Source: Thiotrichaceae bacterium (GTDB taxonomy: Bacteria; Pseudomonadota; Gammaproteobacteria; Thiotrichales; Thiotrichaceae). Taken from it: 13,714 nucleotides of DNA. The translations under genes were made by a program, and so were the position numbers. Under the pieces are notes generated by a model. It was given only the letters and a program-made list of their open reading frames with translations. It was not told the DNA's origin and searched no databases. Each line of letters opens with the position of its first letter. Position 1 is the stretch's first letter. The stretch spans positions 1 to 13,714 of the forward strand of contig JALVDQ010000115.1 in NCBI GenBank assembly GCA_027008885.1, in the 5' to 3' direction. Shown piece after piece: positions 7,475 to 13,694 of the stretch.

Positions 7475-7553
7475 TTTTCACTTCCAAATAATTCTTACTA
7501 AGATGGACAATCGCAAACTGACTAAGTTCATCCCCTAATATAATAATATTCAT
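7467..7553 (-). CDS. Possible 28-residue ORF between rpoE and rseA
   Basis: A small frame in the rpoE-rseA gap starts at ATG 7553 and ends at TAA 7467-7469, eight bases inside rseA. The peptide would be MNIIILGDELSQFAIV followed by HLSKNYLEVKNG. AAAGG at 7563-7567 lies about nine bases before the ATG, a reasonable ribosome site, and an in-frame TAA lies just before it. The overlap with the rseA start would allow translational coupling and so could set the RseA:RpoE ratio. I recognise no family. It could equally be chance in AT-rich spacer, so confidence is low. Confidence 0.22.
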   Translation of the reverse strand: MNIIILGDELSQFAIVHLSKNYLEVKNG

Positions 7554-7604
7554 AAACTTTCGCCTTTAATCTATGTGCTAACCCTAGCCATTAGCAGATG
7601 CCTG

Positions 7605-8186
7605 TTATGTCGCATCCAGTAATGGCATTAATTCTTTCTCTATTGCCTCTCTAGCCCTGAAAATTCTGGAACGCACAGTTCCTATTGGACATTCCATCGC
7701 TTCAGAAATTTCCTCATAACTTAAGCCTTCCAGTTCCCTTAAAGATATTGCAATTTTTAAGTCATCAGGTAAAGCATTAATTGCACGATGCACCGTATGT
7801 TTGACTTCATCACTGAGCATTTCATTTTCAGGTGTACCAATTTCTCTTAACTTGGCTCCCCCATCATATTGTTCTGCTTCCTGCGCATCAATATCATCGT
7901 CAGGCATTCGCCGACTTTTTGAAACCAGGTAATTTTTGGCTGTATTGATCGAAATGCGATATAACCAGGTATAAAAAGCACTGTCACCCCGAAAGTTTTT
8001 CAAACCACGGTAAGCCTTGATAAATGATTCTTGCGAAACATCCATGGCAATATGCGGGTCTTTGACGTAACGACTCACAAGATTAATCACTTTTTGCTGA
8101 TATTTGATGACCAAAATATCAAAAGCGGATTTATCTCCTGACTGTACTCGTTTGACCAGTTCTAAATCTGTTTGACTCTCGCCCAT
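7605..8186 (-). CDS. rpoE: ECF sigma factor RpoE/AlgU
   Basis: Extracytoplasmic-function sigma factor that directs RNA polymerase to envelope-stress genes. At 193 residues it matches E. coli RpoE and Pseudomonas AlgU. The sigma-2 domain covers about 23-92 (FDILVIKYQQKVINLVSRYV, DVSQESFIKAYRGLKNFRGDSAFYTWLYRIS). A short acidic linker follows (PDDDIDAQEAEQYDGG). Sigma-4 covers about 128-182 with the helix-turn-helix LSYEEISEAMECPIGTVRSRIFRARE. The start has a good ribosome site, GAGGAG about ten bases upstream. It heads the minus-strand stress genes and is divergent from nadB, a conserved gammaproteobacterial arrangement. Autoregulation is usual in the family, but I could not find a convincing sigma-E promoter (GAACTT-16-TCnnA) upstream. 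Confidence 0.97.
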   Translation of the reverse strand: MGESQTDLELVKRVQSGDKSAFDILVIKYQQKVINLVSRYVKDPHIAMDVSQESFIKAYRGLKNFRGDSAFYTWLYRISINTAKNYLVSKSRRMPDDDIDAQEAEQYDGGAKLREIGTPENEMLSDEVKHTVHRAINALPDDLKIAISLRELEGLSYEEISEAMECPIGTVRSRIFRAREAIEKELMPLLDAT

Positions 8187-8233
8187 TAGGGCATATCTCC
8201 TCTACGATTTATTATGACAAGCTTCCCTGCTCA

Positions 8234-8256
8234 TATGCTCTTCACGTTAGAGCATA
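8234..8256. promoter_or_regulatory. 8-bp perfect inverted repeat in the rpoE-nadB divergent gap
   Basis: TATGCTCT at 8234-8241 and AGAGCATA at 8249-8256 are perfectly complementary across a 7-base spacer (TCACGTT). The pair lies about 48 bases upstream of the rpoE start and 88 upstream of nadB, in the 158-base gap that must hold both promoters. A dimeric-regulator operator is plausible. It does not look like the NadR box that I know. The same gap has a TATGAT hexamer at 8302-8307 that could be a nadB -10, without a good -35. Confidence 0.3.
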
Positions 8257-8344
8257 ATCAAATAAAATCCGACACTTCTAAAGTCTAAATTTACACGATA
8301 GTATGATAATCTAAACAGCCAAGATAACCAACCTACAAAATAAA

Positions 8345-9967
8345 ATGCATGATGTTCTTATTATAGGCAGCGGCGCTGCTGGTCTGACCCTGGCTCTAAG
8401 CCTTCCAGAAACCATGAAAATTGCACTCTTGAGCAAAGATGTATTAACAGAGGGTAGTACATTTTACGCCCAGGGGGGGATTTCTGCCGTACTTGATAAA
8501 ACCGATTCTTTTGAATCACATATCGCAGACACACTCAATTCAGGTGCAGGTTTGTGCGATGAAGACGTGGTTCGCAATGTCGTAGAAGGTGGTCCAAAAG
8601 CGATAGACTGGCTACTTGAGGCAGGCGTTCCTTTCACTCGTGAAGACAACAGTATAGAAGGAAGTGCCGGTCTGCATCTTACGCGTGAAGGCGGTCACAG
8701 CAAGCGTCGCGTTGCCCATGCTGCGGATGCCAGTGGCAAGGCAATAGAAACCACACTGGTATCAAAACTTAAATCAAGAAAAAATATTGAAGTTTTTGAG
8801 CATCATATTGCAATCGACCTGATAACCGCTCGCAAACTGAGCCAACGAGAAAATCGTTGCATTGGAGCCTATGTTCTTGACAGAAAAAAGCAGCAAGTTA
8901 CAACATTCAAGTCACGTTTTACCATCTTGGCCACGGGAGGAGCCAGCAAGGTTTATCTCTATACCAGTAACCCTGACGGATCAAGTGGCGATGGTATTGC
9001 CATGGGCTGGCGTGCCGGCTGTCGCGTTGCCAATATGGAATTTATGCAGTTTCACCCCACCTGCCTGTACCACCCACATGCAAAATCACACCTGATTACC
9101 GAGGCAGTTCGCGGCGAAGGTGGCAAACTCCTGCTACCTGACGGTACACGTTTCATGCCTGAGTTTGATTCACGCGCCGAGCTTGCACCAAGGGATATTG
9201 TCGCCCGCACCATCGACCATGAAATGAAACGCCTCGGCATTGATTCTGTTTTTCTGGATATTAGCCACAAGCCCAAAGACTTTATTCTAGAACACTTTCC
9301 CAATGTTTATGCTATGTGTGAATCATTTGGCTATGACATGAGCAAGGAACCCGTTCCGGTAGTGCCTGCTGCCCATTATACCTGTGGTGGCATTATGGTT
9401 GACCAGACAGGACACACAGACATTGACGGACTTTATGCCATAGGTGAAACAACTTTTACCGGTTTGCATGGTGCAAATCGCATGGCAAGCAACTCACTGC
9501 TGGAATGCATTGTTTATGGACAGGCGAGCGCGCAGGATATTATTCGGCGGCATCAAAAACAAACCAGGCAACCCGACTATGACATCCCGGAGTGGGATGA
9601 AAGCCGCGTTACCGACTCAGATGAACGTGTTGTCATCAGTCATAACTGGGATGAAATACGTCATTTTATGTGGGATTATGTCGGCATTGTGCGCACCACC
9701 AAACGCCTGCAACGAGCCAGAAACCGGATTGAACTGCTGCTTTCCGAAATTGATGAATACTACTCAAATTTCCGTGTCACCAGCGACCTTATCGAATTAA
9801 GAAACCTCGCAGAAGTTGCACGCCTGATTATACGCTCAGCCCAGCAAAGAAAAGAAAGTCGTGGCTTGCACTATACTCTGGACTATCCGCAAACAGACCC
9901 TGCCCTGGACAAGGTCAACAGCATACTTGACCCGATAAAACGCAGTGGCGTAGCAACAACGATTTAA
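8345..9967 (+). CDS. nadB: L-aspartate oxidase
   Basis: FAD enzyme that oxidises L-aspartate to iminoaspartate, the first step of de novo NAD synthesis; NadA then makes quinolinate. At 540 residues it is full length. The FAD dinucleotide motif GSGAAG is at 8-13, the FAD-contact region [14 protein letters not shown] at 37-50, and [21 protein letters not shown] at 111-131. Residues equivalent to known active-site positions are present: Glu115, His237 (MQFHPT), Arg283 (APRDIVAR), His344 (AAHYTCGG) and Arg379 (GANRMASNS). The C-terminal helical domain (from about 430) is intact. The start follows an AT-rich leader without an obvious Shine-Dalgarno sequence, but the ATG places GSGAAG at the normal distance. 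It is divergent from rpoE. The stop is followed at once by repeat copy 2. Confidence 0.97.
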   Translation: MHDVLIIGSGAAGLTLALSLPETMKIALLSKDVLTEGSTFYAQGGISAVLDKTDSFESHIADTLNSGAGLCDEDVVRNVVEGGPKAIDWLLEAGVPFTREDNSIEGSAGLHLTREGGHSKRRVAHAADASGKAIETTLVSKLKSRKNIEVFEHHIAIDLITARKLSQRENRCIGAYVLDRKKQQVTTFKSRFTILATGGASKVYLYTSNPDGSSGDGIAMGWRAGCRVANMEFMQFHPTCLYHPHAKSHLITEAVRGEGGKLLLPDGTRFMPEFDSRAELAPRDIVARTIDHEMKRLGIDSVFLDISHKPKDFILEHFPNVYAMCESFGYDMSKEPVPVVPAAHYTCGGIMVDQTGHTDIDGLYAIGETTFTGLHGANRMASNSLLECIVYGQASAQDIIRRHQKQTRQPDYDIPEWDESRVTDSDERVVISHNWDEIRHFMWDYVGIVRTTKRLQRARNRIELLLSEIDEYYSNFRVTSDLIELRNLAEVARLIIRSAQQRKESRGLHYTLDYPQTDPALDKVNSILDPIKRSGVATTI

Positions 9968-10034
9968 AAAAGTATCAAAAACAGGGGGGGATGGGTAACT
10001 GAGGACAAAAGACGGAGGACGGAGGATAGAGCAA
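9968..10034 (+). repeat. A-rich/G-run repeat, copy 2, with purine-rich tail
   Basis: Directly after the nadB stop comes A-rich sequence, then ACA-G7-ATGGGT (G-run 9984-9990, ATGGGT 9991-9996). The tail from about 10001 is built of GAGGAC / GGAGGAC / GGAGGATAGAG units. Copy 3 has the same order: A-rich arm, G-run, ATGGGT, GAGGACAGA-type tail, then ATAGAGCA. The ATG is followed by GGT AAC TGA, so any peptide is three residues. No hairpin or terminator is evident in it. Confidence 0.65.
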
Positions 10035-10051
10035 TCTCGCAGCTTGGCTTA

Positions 10052-10098
10052 GATACGCATAAAACCAAAGCTTGAGATCACTATGCTGCTTGCGTATC
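10052..10098. repeat. Weak inverted repeat upstream of rlmB
   Basis: GATACGC at 10052-10058 and GCGTATC at 10092-10098 are complementary with a 33-base loop, in the 149-base gap between nadB and rlmB. The second arm ends 18 bases before the rlmB ATG. It could be a leader structure, but seven base pairs over that distance is not strong. I see no convincing rlmB promoter. Confidence 0.2.
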
Positions 10099-10116
10099 CC
10101 GCTTATTTATTACGAC

Positions 10117-10854
10117 ATGAAAACTTTAATCACAGGCATACATGCCATCGAATCCGCGCTCAAAAATGATGCTGAAAATATTATTCAGGTGTGGATAGCT
10201 GAAAACAAACGCAACCAGCGTATAAAAGGGCTGATTCAGCACGCCCAAAAACGCGGACTTATTGCGCATCGAGCAGACATGAAAGCGCTCGATAAACTTG
10301 CCGGAACACACCAGCATCAGGGTGTAGTTGCCGAATATCGTGCCGCAACAAGCTACAATGAAGATGACTTGCTGGATCTGCTGGAAAAAACAGATTCAAA
10401 CCCGCTCTTGCTCGTTCTGGATGGCATCACCGATCCGCATAACCTTGGCGCCTGTTTGCGAACCGCAGATGCGGCTGGTGTCCTGGCAGTTATTGCTCCC
10501 AAGGACAATGCCGTTGGTATTACACCCGCCGCCCGCAAGGTTGCCTCAGGCGCAGCAGAAACAGTTCCATTTATACAGGTCACCAATCTGGTGCGCAGCA
10601 TGGAAAAACTCAAGCAAATGGGAATCTGGTTTATTGGCACCAGTGACAAGGCAACGACCGATATTTATACACAAAATTTCAAAACACCCACTGCCATTGT
10701 CATGGGCGCAGAAGGCAAAGGCTTGCGCCGCCTCACCGAAGAACATTGCGATGAACTGGTTGCCATACCCATGGCAGGACAGGTCAGCAGCCTGAATGTA
10801 TCGGTAGCTACGGGCGTTTGTTTGTTTGAGGTGGTAAGACAACGACAAACCTGA
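10117..10854 (+). CDS. rlmB: 23S rRNA (guanosine(2251)-2'-O)-methyltransferase
   Basis: SPOUT (TrmH-family) methyltransferase that 2'-O-methylates G2251 in the peptidyl-transferase P-loop of 23S rRNA using S-adenosylmethionine. From the ATG at 10117 it has 245 residues, against 243 in E. coli. The N-terminal RNA-binding substrate domain covers 1-75 (GIHAIESALK, THQHQGVVAEY). Motif 1 is LDGITDPHNLGACLRTADAAG at 101-121, with Asn109 and Arg115. Motif 2 is IVMGAEGKGLRRL at 194-206. Motif 3 is IPMAGQVSSLNVSVATG at 217-233, with Asn227; these form the trefoil-knot cofactor site. The frame stays open upstream to an ATG at 10072, but that extension lacks family similarity, so the later start is chosen. 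It is convergent with the next gene, 24 bases away, with no clear terminator between. Confidence 0.95.
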   Translation: MKTLITGIHAIESALKNDAENIIQVWIAENKRNQRIKGLIQHAQKRGLIAHRADMKALDKLAGTHQHQGVVAEYRAATSYNEDDLLDLLEKTDSNPLLLVLDGITDPHNLGACLRTADAAGVLAVIAPKDNAVGITPAARKVASGAAETVPFIQVTNLVRSMEKLKQMGIWFIGTSDKATTDIYTQNFKTPTAIVMGAEGKGLRRLTEEHCDELVAIPMAGQVSSLNVSVATGVCLFEVVRQRQT

Positions 10855-10878
10855 ACAAATAGCGGTGTTGTAGCGATA

Positions 10879-11949
10879 CTATTGGCAACAATAATTGAGA
10901 TAATCATCATACAAAGTATTGCCGGGTCCTTGCATATACGTTGAAAATTCAAAAAAGATGGTTTTTTTAACCAGTCTTGAGGTTGAGCGAATTTGTCTTC
11001 TGAATTGACTAAAAGGTGCAGCAGTGTAAGTTCCATTAACAAGTCTAAATGCTTCATTATTCGACCAAAGTTGAACATCATTTCTTCTTAACACTGGTTT
11101 TAGATACCTGAAATATTTTCGAGCTTGCCTGATAGAAACGTGTCCTGCGCCAACGCTGTCTTGATGAGCAATAATGTCAATATCAATGAACGGGTCATTT
11201 GGATCATCAGGATCATCATCCAAAATTTCGTCCCACCAATTCGCATAGGCTTCCGGGTCACGCGCTTCATTTCCGTAAAACGCATTATCAGATGCAATAT
11301 AGGGTGAAATCATGGTACTCAAACCTGTTTCATTGTGGGCATACAGGGATAATTCAGAATAATATCTAACAGCATCATCTCTAAAGGTTTGGTGACCTGA
11401 GCGAATCACATTGGCATCATTAAATTCGGTAGGAAAATACCAGCCCACTAGAGATTCATGTATCGCGCCGTTATATTCAGAGTAACCATAAAGAGCATCA
11501 AGTTGAGTCAGCAGATTCTTTGCACGGTTAATAATATCGTCGATTTGGTAATTAAACTCAAACTGCTGGGAAGCATTGTTGTAGCTTACTTTAAAAGACT
11601 CTTCCAAACCTAGACCAAGGTATACATCAATTCCCTTTTGATCTGCTCGCGTTAAAATATGTTCAATAGGATCATTATTAGCTGCTGACAAGGTATAAAA
11701 ATTATCAGAATAATTTGCAAAAATGGTATTGTTGTAGGCAGAGTACTGAATTACGATTGTATCAATACCAATGTTTTCCATATTATCGACTTGTTGATAC
11801 CACCACTGAGCCTCTTGTTGAGCATTAGTTTCATTTAGCTGAATAAACCCGCCGGAAAGAAAACGGGTATTAGAATAAGAGAGTTCCGGTATCAATAATA
11901 TACTTACTACAGTTAGAATAAGCATTTGAACTTTTATATATTTGAACAT
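10879..11949 (-). CDS. Secreted glycoside-hydrolase-like protein (DUF4434-type)
   Basis: 356-residue exported protein. Residues 1-26 are a signal peptide (KVQMLILTVVSILLIPELSYS). The mature part resembles DUF4434 TIM-barrel proteins related to glycoside hydrolases: SGGFIQLN at 32-39, WWYQQVDNMENIGIDTIVIQYS at 49-70, VGWYFPTEFND at 168-178 (Glu175), IIAHQDSVGAG at 259-269 (Asp264), QLWSNNEAF at 293-301 (Glu299) and FFEFSTYMQGPG at 332-343. Acidic residues at strand ends suit a retaining glycosidase, but substrate and activity are inference. An Asp/Pro run (DDDPDDPNDPF) lies at 244-254. AAAGGA before the ATG is a good ribosome site. The gene stands alone between rlmB and a repeat-rich gap, is AT-rich with frequent Asn, and may be laterally acquired. 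The family call is from memory of motifs, not a search. Confidence 0.7.
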   Translation of the reverse strand: MFKYIKVQMLILTVVSILLIPELSYSNTRFLSGGFIQLNETNAQQEAQWWYQQVDNMENIGIDTIVIQYSAYNNTIFANYSDNFYTLSAANNDPIEHILTRADQKGIDVYLGLGLEESFKVSYNNASQQFEFNYQIDDIINRAKNLLTQLDALYGYSEYNGAIHESLVGWYFPTEFNDANVIRSGHQTFRDDAVRYYSELSLYAHNETGLSTMISPYIASDNAFYGNEARDPEAYANWWDEILDDDPDDPNDPFIDIDIIAHQDSVGAGHVSIRQARKYFRYLKPVLRRNDVQLWSNNEAFRLVNGTYTAAPFSQFRRQIRSTSRLVKKTIFFEFSTYMQGPGNTLYDDYLNYCCQ

Positions 11950-12084
11950 CTTTCTATCCTTTAGTTTTCAATTGCTACAATGTCTAATATAGCTCTTTAA
12001 AATAAAATTTCTGTATTTTTTCTGAACGAAAGATATGACGGTCGACATTCCGCACCTACAAATTCAATTTAAAGTATTCTTTCT

Positions 12085-12109
12085 CGTTCCCATGTTCCAC
12101 GTGGGAACG
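12085..12109. repeat. REP-like hairpin, CGTTCCCA/TGGGAACG type
   Basis: CGTTCCCATG at 12085-12094 pairs with CGTGGGAACG at 12100-12109 (10 bp with one G-T pair) around loop TTCCA. The wording GTTCCCA...TGGGAACGCAG followed by a GGACGCT/AGCGTCC arm is a widespread intergenic palindrome type in gamma- and betaproteobacterial genomes (general knowledge). It has no T-run, so it is not a standard terminator. Confidence 0.75.
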
Positions 12110-12115
12110 CAGCCC

Positions 12116-12147
12116 GGACGCTCCAGCGTCCCGTTCGTAACGCTGGA
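12116..12147. repeat. REP-like second palindrome with alternative pairing
   Basis: GGACGCT at 12116-12122 pairs with AGCGTCC at 12125-12131. Alternatively, TCCAGCGT at 12122-12129 pairs perfectly with ACGCTGGA at 12140-12147 over a 10-base loop. The two folds exclude each other. It directly follows the first hairpin, as in tandem REP-type units. Confidence 0.6.
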
Positions 12148-12154
12148 AACGTAA

Positions 12155-12226
12155 CCTGCGTTGAGTATGCGAAACACGGGATGCTGTGTTGTTAACCATT
12201 GTCCTGTGTTTGTTCCTCAACGCAGG
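12155..12226. repeat. 72-bp two-step palindrome in the MltB-downstream gap
   Basis: Outer arms CCTGCGTTGAG at 12155-12165 and CTCAACGCAGG at 12216-12226 are perfectly complementary over 11 bp. Inside them AAACACGGGA at 12172-12181 pairs with TCCTGTGTTT at 12202-12211 (10 bp, one G-T). The whole folds as a long interrupted hairpin with a 20-base loop. It contains no ORF. It could be a tiny mobile palindrome or part of the adjacent REP-like cluster; it ends just before repeat copy 3. Confidence 0.6.
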
Positions 12227-12233
12227 CTGCGCA

Positions 12234-12306
12234 AAAAATATATAAAAAACAGGGGGGATGGGTGAGACAGAGGACAGAGGACAGAAGACAGAATATAGAG
12301 CATATA
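12234..12306 (+). repeat. A-rich/G-run repeat, copy 3, with GAGGACAGA tail
   Basis: The 30-base core at 12234-12263 reads A5-TATAT-A6-CA-G6-ATGGGT and differs from copy 1 at one position. The tail from 12264 is tandem purine-rich units (ACAGAGGACAGAGG, then ACAGAAGACAGAATATAGAG), homologous in order to the tail of copy 2. The ATG opens a 19-codon frame to TGA at 12315-12317, which is purely repeat-derived. The remaining gap (11950-12084, and 12307-12356) holds nothing else I can name. Confidence 0.7.
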
Positions 12307-12356
12307 GTCTGTGGTGAATTATAGGGTCGGTGACGTTTACGCAACCGAGCAGATTT

Positions 12357-13694
12357 TTATTGTGCCGTCTCTAATATTTTTCTGTTTTCTTCAACTGCTT
12401 CTGTATTCTCTATATCCTCTGTATTCTCTGTTTGTTTCTCTGAATAGCTGGCTCTAAGTAGCTCAAGCAATTCCAGATTGGCATAGCCATCTCCTGGCAG
12501 ATCGTGCTCCAGTTGCCAGGTTCTGATCGCTTCTCTTGTTTTTGAGCCGATTTTACCATCAGCTTCTCCTGGATCATGTCCTGCAACTGCCAGACGTAGC
12601 TGGATTTCTTTTATCTGTGCACGGCTAAGTGCCTTGTCATCACGGGGCCAGGCGATCTGGTTTGTTTCTCCATCCCCAAACAACTCACTTAAAAGAGCAA
12701 CTGTCATTGCATAGCTACTTGATTTATTGTAACTTTTTATAACATTGAAATTATGCGTAACAAGAAAAACCGGACCAAAGCGACCCGCAGGAATAAACAA
12801 CGTGGCAATTCGTTGCAGATTTTCAAAGGGCTTGCCATTAACACGTTCTACACCGAGTAATTTCCATTGAAAGAAACGCAGTTCATAAGCAGATGAATTC
12901 AGGCGCCAATCAAAATCTTTGGGTAATTTGACTTCCACACCCCAGTGTTCACCACGTCGCCAGCCTGATTTTGATAAATAATTTGCGATTGACGCCAATA
13001 TATCCGGCAAGGATTTCCACAGGTCTTTTTTACCGTCTTTATTGTAGTCCAGCGCGTAACGCACATAGGAGCTTGGCATAAACTGCGCCTGTCCCATCGC
13101 TCCTGCCCATGAGCCAACAAGTTTTTCAGGCGAGAGTTTTTGCTGTTGAATCATGGAAAGTGCGATCAGCAGTTCTTCTTTGGCAAATTCAGCACGCTTG
13201 CCATGATAGGCAAGTGTTGCAAGTGAGCGCAGTACATTCTTCTTGCCGTAATTGCGCCCAAAATCACTTTCCATTGCCCAGATGGAGAGAATTATTTCAC
13301 GTTGAACGCCAAATTCCTCTTCCAGTGAATCAAACAGTTTTTTATGTTTTTTTAGTAATCTGCGCCCTTTTTTTATGCGTCTTTTTGAGGTTGCGTTATC
13401 AATATAATCCCAGATATTACGGGTAAATTCAGGCTGGTCAGCATCAAGTTTAATCACTTCAGGATCATACTTTAGCGAAGCAAGCGCCTTTTGAAAATTT
13501 TCCTCTGTGATTCCATAGAGTAGCGCCTCTTTTTTAAAGTCCTGCTTCCACTCTTCAAAATCTTTATCCATACCCAGATCAGCACTCGAAAGCACAGGAA
13601 AGCCAAGCAAAAACAAGGACAATAGAAACCCCGGGAAGATACAACCCATCCCCCCCCTTTTTACTCTATTTTTATTTTTGAAGAATTGTGCCAT
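12357..13694 (-). CDS. Lytic murein transglycosylase, MltB family (GH103) with peptidoglycan-binding domain
   Basis: Cleaves peptidoglycan glycan strands to 1,6-anhydro products in the periplasm. A hydrophobic signal sequence (about 19-37) ends at LSSA before DLGMD, a signal peptidase I type end without a lipobox, unlike E. coli MltB. The GH103 catalytic domain covers about 43-343, with the catalytic Glu142 in IWAMESDFGRNYG. It also has GSWAGAMGQAQFMPSSYVRY at 194-213 and the YNKDGKKDLW region. A PG_binding_1 domain follows at about 357-413, and the last 30 residues are a Glu/Asn/Thr-rich low-complexity tail. The start is uncertain: ATG 13694 lacks a Shine-Dalgarno sequence but gives a basic n-region, while ATG 13649 (Met16) sits directly after a G8 run that belongs to a dispersed repeat. 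The gene stands alone and could be called mltB. Confidence 0.93.
   Translation of the reverse strand: MAQFFKNKNRVKRGGMGCIFPGFLLSLFLLGFPVLSSADLGMDKDFEEWKQDFKKEALLYGITEENFQKALASLKYDPEVIKLDADQPEFTRNIWDYIDNATSKRRIKKGRRLLKKHKKLFDSLEEEFGVQREIILSIWAMESDFGRNYGKKNVLRSLATLAYHGKRAEFAKEELLIALSMIQQQKLSPEKLVGSWAGAMGQAQFMPSSYVRYALDYNKDGKKDLWKSLPDILASIANYLSKSGWRRGEHWGVEVKLPKDFDWRLNSSAYELRFFQWKLLGVERVNGKPFENLQRIATLFIPAGRFGPVFLVTHNFNVIKSYNKSSSYAMTVALLSELFGDGETNQIAWPRDDKALSRAQIKEIQLRLAVAGHDPGEADGKIGSKTREAIRTWQLEHDLPGDGYANLELLELLRASYSEKQTENTEDIENTEAVEENRKILETAQ
13644..13673 (-). repeat. A-rich/G-run 30-bp repeat, copy 4, overlapping the 5' end of the MltB-like gene
   Basis: On the minus strand this reads A5-TAGAGT-A5-G8-ATGGGT, matching copy 3 at about 25 of 30 positions. 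It covers codons 8-17 of the frame starting at 13694, and its ATG is in frame with that gene (Met16). The G8 is the longest homopolymer G run in the window. It is inverted relative to copy 3, so the two bracket the gene. Confidence 0.65.

Noticed and set aside
7503..7529. GAACTT followed 16 bases later by TCCAT on the minus strand, resembling a sigma-E promoter before rseA
   Set aside because: The -35 fits well but the -10 matches only partly, and it falls within the possible 28-codon ORF. One such match in AT-rich DNA is weak evidence.
8473..8479. G7 run in nadB resembling the dispersed G-run repeat
   Set aside because: It encodes the conserved Gln-Gly-Gly of the NadB FAD-contact motif (YAQGGISAV), lacks the A-rich arm and is not followed by ATGGGT.
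10072..10116. Upstream extension of rlmB to ATG 10072
   Set aside because: The added residues (MRSLCCLRIPLIYYD) have no counterpart in RlmB proteins, whose N-terminus aligns with the ATG at 10117.
10353..10649. Long antisense ORFs over rlmB, and similar ones over lepA, degQ and nadB
   Set aside because: They are frames opposite strongly supported conserved genes, with no recognisable domains or start signals.
12155..12250. Rho-independent terminator for the MltB-like gene
   Set aside because: The stem is strong, but on the minus strand the T-rich stretch comes before the hairpin instead of after it.
9968..12306. CRISPR-like array from the regularly built GAGGACAGA repeats
   Set aside because: Units are short, directly tandem and degenerate, without unique spacers or any cas gene.
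12258..12317. 19-codon ORF starting at the ATG of repeat copy 3
   Set aside because: The sequence is entirely purine-repeat derived, and the same ATG in copies 1 and 2 meets a stop at codon 4, so a conserved peptide is not supported.
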